This document shows, one piece after another, positions 1 through 8,055 of a stretch of DNA of 44,682 nt. Both the position numbers and the translations under genes were made by a program. Location of the stretch: assembly GCA_964609155.1 (NCBI GenBank), contig CAZSRF010000017.1, positions 1-44,682 of the forward strand, read 5' to 3'. Numbering within the stretch: the first letter of the stretch is position 1; each line of letters opens with the position of its first letter. The stretch comes from JAGOUU01 sp964609155 (GTDB lineage Bacteria > Pseudomonadota > Gammaproteobacteria > JAGOUU01). The notes beneath the pieces were generated by a model. It ran no database searches. It saw nothing but the letters and a program-made list of their open reading frames with translations, and was not told the origin of the DNA.

Positions 1-1
1 G

Positions 2-1165
2 TTGAATTTAAAGGGAAACGAATGGGTAATCTGGCCCCGTTTTGGATTCGGACCCTATCTTATTCAATACAATGGCAGTCGAAGTACTTTTGAGTCTTAT
101 CGTAGAGAGTTAGAGAGACTTCTACAATGGTCATGGAATATTGCTAAAAAATCTATTTTAGCTCTTACCAGATTAGATATAGAAAATTATATACAATTTT
201 GCATCAAGCCTCCTGTGTCATGGATTGGCTCAAAACACGTGGCAAGATTTATTTCTACAAATGGCTCACGTGTGCCAAATAAAGACTGGCGGCTCTTTGT
301 CTTACGATTACCCAAATCAGCTACAAAACAAGGCCAGGAACCAGATGTTAAGAACTTTAAACTTTCACAACAAGCTTTAACATGCATATTTATCGCGTTA
401 GGTAGTTTTTATAATTACTTATTAAATGAAAATATTGTTAAAGCTAATCCTGTAGCTCAAATAAGACAAAAAAGTAAATATATTAGAAAACAACAAAACA
501 AACAAAAAGTACGAAGATTAACTGAATTACAATGGGATTACGCCATAGAAACAGCTGAGATAATGGCTCAAGAAAACAAAGAGCTACATGAACGAACTTT
601 GTTTGTTATGTCTATGTTATATCTCATGTACTTGCGTATATCAGAATTAGTTGCCGATGAACGCTGGGAACCCAAAATGGGTGATTTCTATCAAGATAGT
701 CACGATAATTGGTGGTTTAAAACGGTGAGTAAAGGTAACAAAGAAAGAGAAGTAACTGTCCCCTACTCTATGCTTGAAGCTTTAAAACGTTATCGAGAAA
801 GCAGAGGTTTGTTTCCAAGTTTACCTGCTCCTAACGAACAAACACCTTTAATCCATAATCTTCGTGGTAAAGGGCCTATCACTAGTTGTCGGCAAATTAG
901 ATTTATTGTACAAGAGTGTTTTGATAATGCTGTTAGACGCATGATCTCTGAGGGCTTTAGTGATGAAGCTCAAACACTACAAGAGGCCACTGTGCACTGG
1001 TTACGTCATACTGGTATTAGTGATGATATCAATAAACGTGGTCGTCCAATTTCACATGTTCGTGATGATGCTGGTCATTCATCAAGTGCCATCACCGATC
1101 GTTATAATGACACAGAGCTTCAGGCAAGGCATCAATCAGCAAAATTTAAAGAGTTACAGAATTAA
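2..1165 (+). CDS. Tyrosine recombinase / phage-type integrase (probably 5'-truncated by window edge)
   Basis: Site-specific DNA recombinase of the tyrosine (phage integrase) family. An N-terminal core-binding, SAM-like domain lies at about residues 25-145 and the catalytic domain at about 170-385. All catalytic positions are visible: Arg212 (LRISEL), Lys244 (SKGNKER), His332 and Arg335 (HWLRHTG), His359 (AGHSS) and the nucleophile Tyr368 (DRYND). The enzyme therefore looks intact at its catalytic end. The first codon available is a TTG at base 2, with no room for a ribosome site, so the true start is probably upstream of the window. It ends base-to-base against the convergent sdaA stop. Such genes mark integrative elements or act as stand-alone recombinases; whether an island lies to the left cannot be seen. 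Confidence 0.9.
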   Translation: MNLKGNEWVIWPRFGFGPYLIQYNGSRSTFESYRRELERLLQWSWNIAKKSILALTRLDIENYIQFCIKPPVSWIGSKHVARFISTNGSRVPNKDWRLFVLRLPKSATKQGQEPDVKNFKLSQQALTCIFIALGSFYNYLLNENIVKANPVAQIRQKSKYIRKQQNKQKVRRLTELQWDYAIETAEIMAQENKELHERTLFVMSMLYLMYLRISELVADERWEPKMGDFYQDSHDNWWFKTVSKGNKEREVTVPYSMLEALKRYRESRGLFPSLPAPNEQTPLIHNLRGKGPITSCRQIRFIVQECFDNAVRRMISEGFSDEAQTLQEATVHWLRHTGISDDINKRGRPISHVRDDAGHSSSAITDRYNDTELQARHQSAKFKELQN

Positions 1166-2554
1166 TCAACACTCAGGTAGATTAACCGCCAAGCCACCTT
1201 GAGAAGTTTCTTTGTATTTAGTCATCATATCTCGGCCTGTCTCTCGCATAGTATCAATCACTTTATCTAAAGAAACAAAATGCTCTCCATCACCTAACAA
1301 AGCTAATTGGGCTGCGTTGATTGCTTGGACAGCACCTGCCGCATTACGTTCAATACAAGGGATTTGCACCAAACCACCTATAGGATCACAGGTAAGTCCT
1401 AAATGATGTTCCATGCCAATTTCTGCAGCGTTTTCAACTTGCCTAACGCTACCACCACTAACAGCAGCATAAGCAGCAGCTGCCATTGAGCACGCTACGC
1501 CTACCTCTCCTTGGCAACCTACTTCTGCTGCTGATAAAGACGCTCTTTGTTTATATAATATTCCTATAGCAGCAGCAGTTAATAAAAAATCTATAACTTT
1601 TTCATCTGTGCATTCTGGCATAGTTGAGTAATACTTTAAAACCGCAGGTATAACACCTGCTGCACCATTGGTAGGCGCTGTTACTACTTTACCACCTGAG
1701 GCATTTTCTTCATTAACTGCAATCGCATATAAACTTAGCCAATTCATACTATTGTCTAATAAAGGCTGCTTTGATTTATCATTGGATAATTTCTGATAAA
1801 TCCCAGCCGCACGGCGTTTAATATTTAAGCCACCAGGAAGAATACCTGTATTAACAATACCATGTGCAATACAATCTCGCATAACATGCCATATGTTTAA
1901 TATACCAGATTTAATTTCTTTTTCACTGCGAAAACATCTTTCATTAGCTAGCATTATTTCAGCAATAGATTTATCATTTTCTTCACAATGTTTTAACAGA
2001 TCTGCTGCTGTATTAAATGGATAAGGTATAATAATATTAGACTCAAAAGGAACACAAGATTTTTCCTGTTTAAAGGTTTCTTCGTCAACTACAAATCCAC
2101 CACCTACTGAATAATAAGATTTAGAAAAGAGTAATCGATTATTATTAGTTGTATCTAAAGCAGTAAAAATTAAACCATTAGAATGGTATGGTAGAACTTC
2201 TGAAAAATGAAAGACTAGATCTTGTGTATAATTGAAATCAATAATATGATCATTTGCAAAATTTAGTCTATTACTATTTTTAATCTCCTCAAAGCGGGCA
2301 TGACTAATCTCTGGATTAATATTTTCAGGTGAATTAGCCTCTAACCCTAACATAACAGCGTAATCTGTTTTATGTCCCTTGCCTGTTAATGCTAAAGAAC
2401 CATATAAGTCTATAACAATGCGTGTTACCTGTGTTAATTTTTTTTGCTGTTGCAACAATCTAATAAACAAATTAGCTGCTCTCATAGGGCCTACAGTATG
2501 GGAGCTTGATGGTCCTACTCCTATAGAAAATAAATCAAAAACACTAACAGTCAT
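1166..2554 (-). CDS. sdaA: L-serine ammonia-lyase, iron-sulfur dependent (SdaA)
   Basis: Deaminates L-serine to pyruvate and ammonia using a [4Fe-4S] cluster in the cytoplasm. The N-terminal signature SVFDLFSIGVGPSSSHTVGP and the GCQGEVG and CDPIGGLVQIPC motifs identify the single-chain family. Numbered from the longest ORF, the cysteines are 352, 394, 405 and the very last residue, 467. Spacings of 42, 11 and 62 match, as I recall, the Legionella pneumophila enzyme, where the C-terminal Cys folds back into the active site as fourth ligand. I chose the ATG at 2554 rather than 2569: GGGGTG lies about 10 nt upstream of it, and the product then begins MTVSVFDLF as usual. Its neighbours (protease, PutA) suggest amino-acid catabolism. 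Confidence 0.96.
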   Translation of the reverse strand: MTVSVFDLFSIGVGPSSSHTVGPMRAANLFIRLLQQQKKLTQVTRIVIDLYGSLALTGKGHKTDYAVMLGLEANSPENINPEISHARFEEIKNSNRLNFANDHIIDFNYTQDLVFHFSEVLPYHSNGLIFTALDTTNNNRLLFSKSYYSVGGGFVVDEETFKQEKSCVPFESNIIIPYPFNTAADLLKHCEENDKSIAEIMLANERCFRSEKEIKSGILNIWHVMRDCIAHGIVNTGILPGGLNIKRRAAGIYQKLSNDKSKQPLLDNSMNWLSLYAIAVNEENASGGKVVTAPTNGAAGVIPAVLKYYSTMPECTDEKVIDFLLTAAAIGILYKQRASLSAAEVGCQGEVGVACSMAAAAYAAVSGGSVRQVENAAEIGMEHHLGLTCDPIGGLVQIPCIERNAAGAVQAINAAQLALLGDGEHFVSLDKVIDTMRETGRDMMTKYKETSQGGLAVNLPEC

Positions 2555-2646
2555 CGCATTACACCCCATTTAGAAATGATTTCAACAAATTATAGCGGAT
2601 TATATACTAAATTTATGGGATAAACAGCATCTGAGTACAATGCAAA

Positions 2647-2674
2647 AAGCTAACCTTATTTCTAAGATTAGCTT
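2647..2674 (-). terminator. Rho-independent terminator of the metalloprotease gene
   Basis: A 12-bp stem with one G-T pair, AAGCTAATCTTA / TAAGGTTAGCTT, encloses a 4-nt loop. On the minus strand it runs into TTTTTGCA. It begins 18 bp past the metalloprotease stop codon and would separate that gene from sdaA. Confidence 0.75.
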
Positions 2675-2691
2675 GTAATATATTGATAATA

Positions 2692-4479
2692 CTATTTTTT
2701 TGACGATTTATTATTGTTAGGTTTTGATTTTGTTTTATTATCTCTAGTGTTATCTGAGTCGCTAGAATCATCTTCAGCATCTTCACTGTCTGAGTTAGAT
2801 GCTGTATCTGATGGACTTTGTGTGTCCTCTTCAGATGATTTTTTTGCACGACCTTCCCTATCTTCAGGCAGAATAGAACAAGCATCATCACTACAACCAA
2901 TCCCTACTTTCATGAATGCTTGTTTAACATCTTCTGGATCGTAACCTAAGTCTTCTGCAGAATAGACTGCACCTAAGGCACCTTCAGTAAATGTCGACAT
3001 AGAGGTCCAGTAATAAATATTAGCATGTACAAATACGTCAAATGCTTTTTTAACACTCCAATTTTCATTTGTTGCTAAAACATAGAATGCTTTATTAAAT
3101 ACACCACTTGAATAATGGACATCTAACCATTCATTATAGTCTCTTGCATCTCCTATTGATATTTTATCTTTCTCAGGGGTATCCAGATATCTTAATGGTT
3201 CATCACCCTTTGTTATTTCAGACCCAATCATCCAAGAATTTTTACCATAGATATAATACTCACCAGCCTGTCCTGCTATGTCAGAAAAAGCTTCATTCAT
3301 ACCGCCTGATTGACCATAGTACTCTAAATTAGAATTTTGCTCTGTAAAACCATGGCTTATTTCATGTGCAGCAACATCCATTGAGACTAAAGGATAAAAG
3401 TAATTACGCCCATCACCAAAAGTCATAGATGAACCATTCCAAAATGCATTTTCATAACTTTTACCATAATGCACACGCATTACTAATTTAAAATTTAATG
3501 GTGGACGCTCATACCATTCTTGATACATATCAAAGATTTTTTCACCGTAATAATGAGCATCATTAAGAGGCGAGTAAGCGCCATTTACAGCGTCTGAATT
3601 ATTTTCAAAACATGGAAAATGAAATGTTTTCGCACCATAATAGCCGTGTTTCAAGTTAACAGTACGAACCCTAGGATTAGTCATAAAGCATTCACCTCTT
3701 GTTGCTTCACGAACATCTAGCTTAGAACGTTCATTACCATATTCATACTTACCAACTTTTTCATTACCACCAGGACCAGTTGCCGCCCTGTTATGCATTA
3801 GAGCATTCCATTTCTTGATAACTTTTTTAGTATGGGCATCTATTAAATATGAAGGTCTAGCTGGTGCGCCACCTGCTTGCACATCAACAAAAAAGTTTAC
3901 ATCATATGCCAAAACAGCTTTACCATCATCTGTATGTGTATACACTACAAGATTGCTAGTTTCATTTTCATAATGCAGCTCTTTGACATTGACTATATTG
4001 TGCTCTTTTATATAAAGTTCTTTGGCCATACTTAATGCCTGAGCGTCTGTAAAGCCATCCGCTGGAGTTTGGTTATTTAAATCTAGTTCTAAGTTGGTGA
4101 CTAGTTGACCAGTTATTTTTCCTAACGTATGATTTGAACTGAATAAGGACGCAGATTTAGCGGGAGCTTTATGTTGAATTAGCTGTCTGCCCCAAACTGG
4201 TATGCCTTTATAGGTTTGATTATATCGAGTATGAACTTTACCTTTTTTGTCCGTATCTTGTTTAACTATTTTTAGATTATATGCATTGTGCCCAAAATTT
4301 AGTTTTATATTGTTAGCGTTGCTACCAAAACTAAGATTTTTTGAGACATTACGAGAATCAAGTGTGATAGTGCTTGGGTCCTGGCTCGACATTTCAACTA
4401 TACTAAAAGCACTGACTTGCATTGAGAAAAATAACCCAAGCGCAGTCAACCCTACCACTGGTGTAGTCTTATTGTTCAT
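2692..4479 (-). CDS. Secreted zinc metalloprotease, M4 (thermolysin/ProA/LasB) family
   Basis: Secreted endopeptidase. Residues 1-24 form a signal peptide (MNNKTTPVVGLTALGLFFSM then a small-residue cleavage region). Residues 25 to about 231 are an inhibitory FTP/PepSY-type propeptide. The mature enzyme probably starts near AATGPGGNEKVGKYEYG (residue 232), as in LasB and Legionella ProA. The zinc site HEISH (His372, Glu373, His376) with GGMNEAFSD (Glu396) and the catalytic His455 (DVHYSSG) are intact. AAGGAG lies 8 nt before the ATG. Unusual: after the catalytic domain, residues about 540-595 are a Ser/Asp/Glu-rich stretch ending in a Lys/Asn-rich tail, longer than I expect for ProA-type enzymes. 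Likely exported by type II secretion (inference from family). Confidence 0.95.
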   Translation of the reverse strand: MNNKTTPVVGLTALGLFFSMQVSAFSIVEMSSQDPSTITLDSRNVSKNLSFGSNANNIKLNFGHNAYNLKIVKQDTDKKGKVHTRYNQTYKGIPVWGRQLIQHKAPAKSASLFSSNHTLGKITGQLVTNLELDLNNQTPADGFTDAQALSMAKELYIKEHNIVNVKELHYENETSNLVVYTHTDDGKAVLAYDVNFFVDVQAGGAPARPSYLIDAHTKKVIKKWNALMHNRAATGPGGNEKVGKYEYGNERSKLDVREATRGECFMTNPRVRTVNLKHGYYGAKTFHFPCFENNSDAVNGAYSPLNDAHYYGEKIFDMYQEWYERPPLNFKLVMRVHYGKSYENAFWNGSSMTFGDGRNYFYPLVSMDVAAHEISHGFTEQNSNLEYYGQSGGMNEAFSDIAGQAGEYYIYGKNSWMIGSEITKGDEPLRYLDTPEKDKISIGDARDYNEWLDVHYSSGVFNKAFYVLATNENWSVKKAFDVFVHANIYYWTSMSTFTEGALGAVYSAEDLGYDPEDVKQAFMKVGIGCSDDACSILPEDREGRAKKSSEEDTQSPSDTASNSDSEDAEDDSSDSDNTRDNKTKSKPNNNKSSKK

Positions 4480-4524
4480 ATACTATCTCCTTGTATATCT
4501 GTATAAATTCCCTTTACTATATTT

Positions 4525-4552
4525 ATAGTATCAAACTATATATACAATGCAA
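4525..4552 (-). promoter_or_regulatory. Candidate sigma70 promoter of the metalloprotease gene
   Basis: On the minus strand TTGCAT (4552-4547) is separated by 16 bp from TACTAT (4530-4525), about 45 bp before the ATG at 4479. The surroundings are very AT-rich, so the match is only moderately informative. I see no gene or strong operator in the rest of the 4480-4630 gap. Confidence 0.4.
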
Positions 4553-4630
4553 GACTCTCAATAACTGTATTTATAATAAATACTACACCAGGCCTAAATG
4601 ATGGTTGAATAACTACCTTTGCTAAACATA

Positions 4631-7600
4631 TCAGTCAAGGCATAACAAGCTGGCATTACCACCTGAGGCAGTCGTATCAATAGAAATAGTTTTTTCACTG
4701 CATAAACGGGCTAAGTAATTATCACCACCAGCTTTAGGACCAGTACCAGATAAATTATTCCCCCCAAATGGCTGAACACCGACAACAGCTCCCACCATGC
4801 TACGATTGACATAACAATTACCTGCATTAACTCTCGAGCAGACATATTTTACAGTCTGCTCAATGCGACTATGTACTCCAAATGTTAAGCCATAACCTGT
4901 GCTATTGATCTGGTCTATTACTTGATCAAGCTCTGAAGATTTATATCTCACTAAATGCAATATAGGTCCAAAAAATTCTTCTTTAAGAACTTCAGGTTTA
5001 TTTAATTCATAAACACAAATAGGTACATATGTACCATGGGAATTACTGCTCTGTATATCTGCTTTATATAAACATTTAGCATTCTTATCATTATCTAAAT
5101 CTGTAATGTGATCTAATAATCTGTTCTGTGCTTCGCTATCAATGACGGGTCCAATATCAACTGAAAAATCTGTTGGGTTACCTATAGTCAAAAGTTTCAT
5201 AGCACCAGTTAACATTTCTATTAAACTATCTGCTATTTCTTCTTGAACAAACAATAATCTTAAAGACGAACACCGCTGTCCTGCACTATCAAAAGCAGAA
5301 ATAATGACATCACGCACTACTTGTTCTGGTAAAGAGGACGAGTCAACAATCATGGCATTTAAACCACCTGTTTCAGCAACTACCGTAGCAATACTGGTAA
5401 GAGCACCATGAGAAGAACGATCAGCTAACGATTTATTAATTATAGCTGCTGTTTCAGAAGAACCCGTGAAAATCACACCAGAAATAGTTTTATTACTCGT
5501 AAATACTTTTCCTATTTCACTACCGTAGCCAGGAACAAATTGCAGTGCTGATCTTGAAACACCTGCCTTATATAATAATCCAACAGCAACATTCGCAATT
5601 ATGGGCGTTTGCTCTGCAGGCTTAGCAATAACAGTATTACCAGTTACCAATGCAGCAACTACCTGTCCTAAAAATATAGCCAGTGGAAAGTTCCAAGGGC
5701 TTATGCAAACAAACACACCTTTTGGTAACATGCTGATCTCATTATATTCACCTGTAGGCCCAGGCAGTACTTTAGGATTAGTCATTAGTTCCTCAGCACC
5801 ATTAGCATAGTACCTACAAAAATCAATTGCTTCTCTTACTTCAGCTATAGCATTAGATAAAGTTTTTCCTGCCTCTTTAATACATAATGCTAGTAACAGT
5901 GACATATTTTCTTCTAATAAATCAGCCATGTTACGCAGACAACCTGCTCTATATTTTACAGTTCGCTCACTCCATTCTTTAAACCCTTCAGAGGCGGCCT
6001 TTAAAGCCTTTGCGGCTACTTCTTCATTAGACATAGTGCACTGTCCGAGAATGTCTTTCGCCTCAGCAGGATTGATTATATCTATTAATTTTAAATTGCT
6101 ATCCTCGATTTCTTGACCGTTTATGATAGGTTTAACTTTTAAATAGCTATGAGATTTATTTAAAACCCTTGAGAAATCTTCAGATAATTTATTTAAAACC
6201 TTTATATCGCTAATATCTAAGCCCATGCTATTTGCTCTATCTTTAAAGATATCTTTTGGTAAGTTAATTTTTTCATGTGGCATACTGTTGTAACTCTCTA
6301 CTTCTGCAATTGGACATTTTATAATATCTTCGACTGGCAATTTCTCATCTGCAATGCGATTAACAAAGGATGAGTTCGCGCCATTTTCTAACAATCTACG
6401 TACTAAATAAGCTAATAAATGTTTATATCCACCAACTGGGGCATAAATTCGACATGTAATATTTTCATATTGCTTTTGACCAACAACTTGCTCATAAAGC
6501 TCTTCGCCCATACCGTGTAATCTTTGAAATTCAAAGTCTTTATTACCGTCTGCCATAGCTAAAATAACACTTAATGTATAAGCATTGTGCGTCGCAAATT
6601 GCGGATAAAAATTAGCAGTATGCTTCAACAAAAATTTAGCACATGCTATATAAGACACATCAGTAGATGGTTTGCGAGTAAAGACAGGATAATTATCCAG
6701 CCCATTTACTTGTGCATATTTAATTTCACTATCCCAGTATGCACCTTTTACTAAACGAACCATAATTCTTTTATTACATTTGGTGCTTAGCGATGCTAAA
6801 TATTCTAATACACTATAAGCTCTTTTCTGATAAGCTTGCACAGCTAAACCTAAACCTTCCCATCCATCTAATTCTTTATCTTTAAAGACTTGTTCGAAAA
6901 TATCTAATGATATATCAAGACGGTAAGATTCTTCCGCGTCCACCGTTAAGCCAATATTGGCGTCTTTTGCCATGAGGCATAATTTTTTTAATTTAGAGAT
7001 AAGATTGAGGTATACTCGATCTTTTTTTGCAAGCTCATACCTTGCTTCTAGTGCAGATAATTTTATAGATATACCAGGATTTAACTTTAGATCTTGCGGT
7101 TTTTGATGCTTCGCTGCCTGGCTAATACTTTTTATCGCATCAGAATATTCAGCAAAATAGTAATTTGCATCTTTATCTGTCCTAGCTGCTTCGCCTAGCA
7201 TGTCATAGGAATAAGTGTAACCTATGTTTTCCCATTTTTGGGCACGTACCAATGCTTTATCAATTGTCTGTGCCATTACAAACTGACGACCTAAAATTTT
7301 CATAGCCTGCAGCATAGCTTGACGAATAATAGGCTCACCACCGCGTTCCACTAGTTTTTTAAAAGTTGCTTTAAGTATATTGCTCGAGACTTCTTCACGT
7401 TTTACTATTTTTCCTGTAAGCAACAACGCATATGTAGCAGCGTTGACAAACAATACTTTGCTTTTTCCTATATGCCTTTCCCAGGTCGCGCCCCCTATTT
7501 TATCCTGAATTAACTTGTCACGGGTATCTGAATCGGGTATACGAAGTAAAGCTTCTGCTAAGCACATTAAAGCAGTTCCCTCCTGGCTGCTTAGCTCATA

Positions 7601-7843
7601 CTGCGCTAAAAACGCATCAAGACCGCTTTTACCCGTACGTGTCTGACGGATAATTTTAACAAAAGTTTTAGCATATGTGGCAGCTTGTCTAACAGTTGCT
7701 TCTGGAAGTCTTGCAAGATCAACTAATTGAGTTAATTTTTTTTTTTCATCAGCATGATAGTTATCATTGATATAATCCCTTAAATCTTTGAAGCAACTAT
7801 CTGAATTATAAGTAATTATTTCATTTGCAAACAAATTAAACAT
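4631..7843 (-). CDS. putA: Bifunctional proline dehydrogenase / L-glutamate gamma-semialdehyde dehydrogenase (PutA)
   Basis: Oxidises proline to glutamate in two steps, passing electrons to the quinone pool through FAD and then to NAD+. The proline dehydrogenase barrel spans roughly residues 195-500, with RLVKGAYWDSEIKYAQ (363-378), EFQRLHGMGEELYEQV and CRIYAPVGGYKHLLAYLVRR. The aldehyde dehydrogenase domain covers about 570-1060, with SPWNFP, Glu824 (VVAETGG) and the nucleophile Cys858 (GQRCSS). At 1070 residues it lacks the N-terminal ribbon-helix-helix repressor domain of enteric PutA, so it should be an enzyme only and not regulate its own gene. AGAG lies before the ATG. A small hairpin, GATGG-TTAG-CCATC at 7861-7874, sits upstream of the start. 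Confidence 0.97.
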   Translation of the reverse strand: MFNLFANEIITYNSDSCFKDLRDYINDNYHADEKKKLTQLVDLARLPEATVRQAATYAKTFVKIIRQTRTGKSGLDAFLAQYELSSQEGTALMCLAEALLRIPDSDTRDKLIQDKIGGATWERHIGKSKVLFVNAATYALLLTGKIVKREEVSSNILKATFKKLVERGGEPIIRQAMLQAMKILGRQFVMAQTIDKALVRAQKWENIGYTYSYDMLGEAARTDKDANYYFAEYSDAIKSISQAAKHQKPQDLKLNPGISIKLSALEARYELAKKDRVYLNLISKLKKLCLMAKDANIGLTVDAEESYRLDISLDIFEQVFKDKELDGWEGLGLAVQAYQKRAYSVLEYLASLSTKCNKRIMVRLVKGAYWDSEIKYAQVNGLDNYPVFTRKPSTDVSYIACAKFLLKHTANFYPQFATHNAYTLSVILAMADGNKDFEFQRLHGMGEELYEQVVGQKQYENITCRIYAPVGGYKHLLAYLVRRLLENGANSSFVNRIADEKLPVEDIIKCPIAEVESYNSMPHEKINLPKDIFKDRANSMGLDISDIKVLNKLSEDFSRVLNKSHSYLKVKPIINGQEIEDSNLKLIDIINPAEAKDILGQCTMSNEEVAAKALKAASEGFKEWSERTVKYRAGCLRNMADLLEENMSLLLALCIKEAGKTLSNAIAEVREAIDFCRYYANGAEELMTNPKVLPGPTGEYNEISMLPKGVFVCISPWNFPLAIFLGQVVAALVTGNTVIAKPAEQTPIIANVAVGLLYKAGVSRSALQFVPGYGSEIGKVFTSNKTISGVIFTGSSETAAIINKSLADRSSHGALTSIATVVAETGGLNAMIVDSSSLPEQVVRDVIISAFDSAGQRCSSLRLLFVQEEIADSLIEMLTGAMKLLTIGNPTDFSVDIGPVIDSEAQNRLLDHITDLDNDKNAKCLYKADIQSSNSHGTYVPICVYELNKPEVLKEEFFGPILHLVRYKSSELDQVIDQINSTGYGLTFGVHSRIEQTVKYVCSRVNAGNCYVNRSMVGAVVGVQPFGGNNLSGTGPKAGGDNYLARLCSEKTISIDTTASGGNASLLCLD

Positions 7844-7949
7844 ACGGATCTCTTTTCAAAGATGGTTAGCCATCAGGATTAAATATAATCTAAGAAATAT
7901 ATAGAAAATAGCCCATTAATACAAGCAAAGATTAATGTATTTTAGATTA

Positions 7950-7969
7950 TAACCAAATTGTAACCAAAT
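7950..7969 (+). repeat. In-phase direct repeat upstream of the Fur-box promoter
   Basis: TAACCAAAT occurs at 7950-7958 and again at 7961-7969, an 11-bp period or about one helical turn. The repeat ends 4 bp before the -35 box of the promoter for the His-rich membrane protein. This is a typical place for an activator, but no known operator was recognised. Confidence 0.45.
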
Positions 7970-7973
7970 AAAA

Positions 7974-8002
7974 TTGACATTAAAGATGAGAATCATTATC
8001 AT
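7974..8002 (+). promoter_or_regulatory. Sigma70 promoter of the His-rich membrane protein
   Basis: A perfect TTGACA (7974-7979) and TATCAT (7997-8002) are separated by 17 bp, about 50 bp before the ATG at 8056. The Fur-like box covers the spacer and most of the -10 box, so bound repressor would block polymerase. The rest of the 7844-8055 gap holds the start region of putA and the direct repeat at 7950. Confidence 0.75.
7982..8000. promoter_or_regulatory. Fur box
   Basis: The 19-bp site matches the classical Fur consensus GATAATGATAATCATTATC at 15 of 19 positions by my count, with the right half AATCATTATC perfect. It overlaps the promoter of the gene at 8056, implying repression when iron is plentiful. 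Binding itself is inferred. Confidence 0.7.
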
Positions 8003-8055
8003 CTTCTCGGGTAATACAAAAAAGATGTAATAATAATTTTAAATCCGAGGGAAGC

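Noticed and set aside
2..1165. Recombinase taken as proof of an integrated phage or island in the window
   Set aside because: Everything to its right (sdaA, putA) is core metabolism, and no attachment repeats or phage genes were seen; an island could only lie outside to the left.
2613..2900. 95-codon minus-strand ORF overlapping the 3' end of the metalloprotease gene
   Set aside because: It is an alternate frame of the low-complexity protease tail and of the terminator region, without ribosome site or recognisable protein character.
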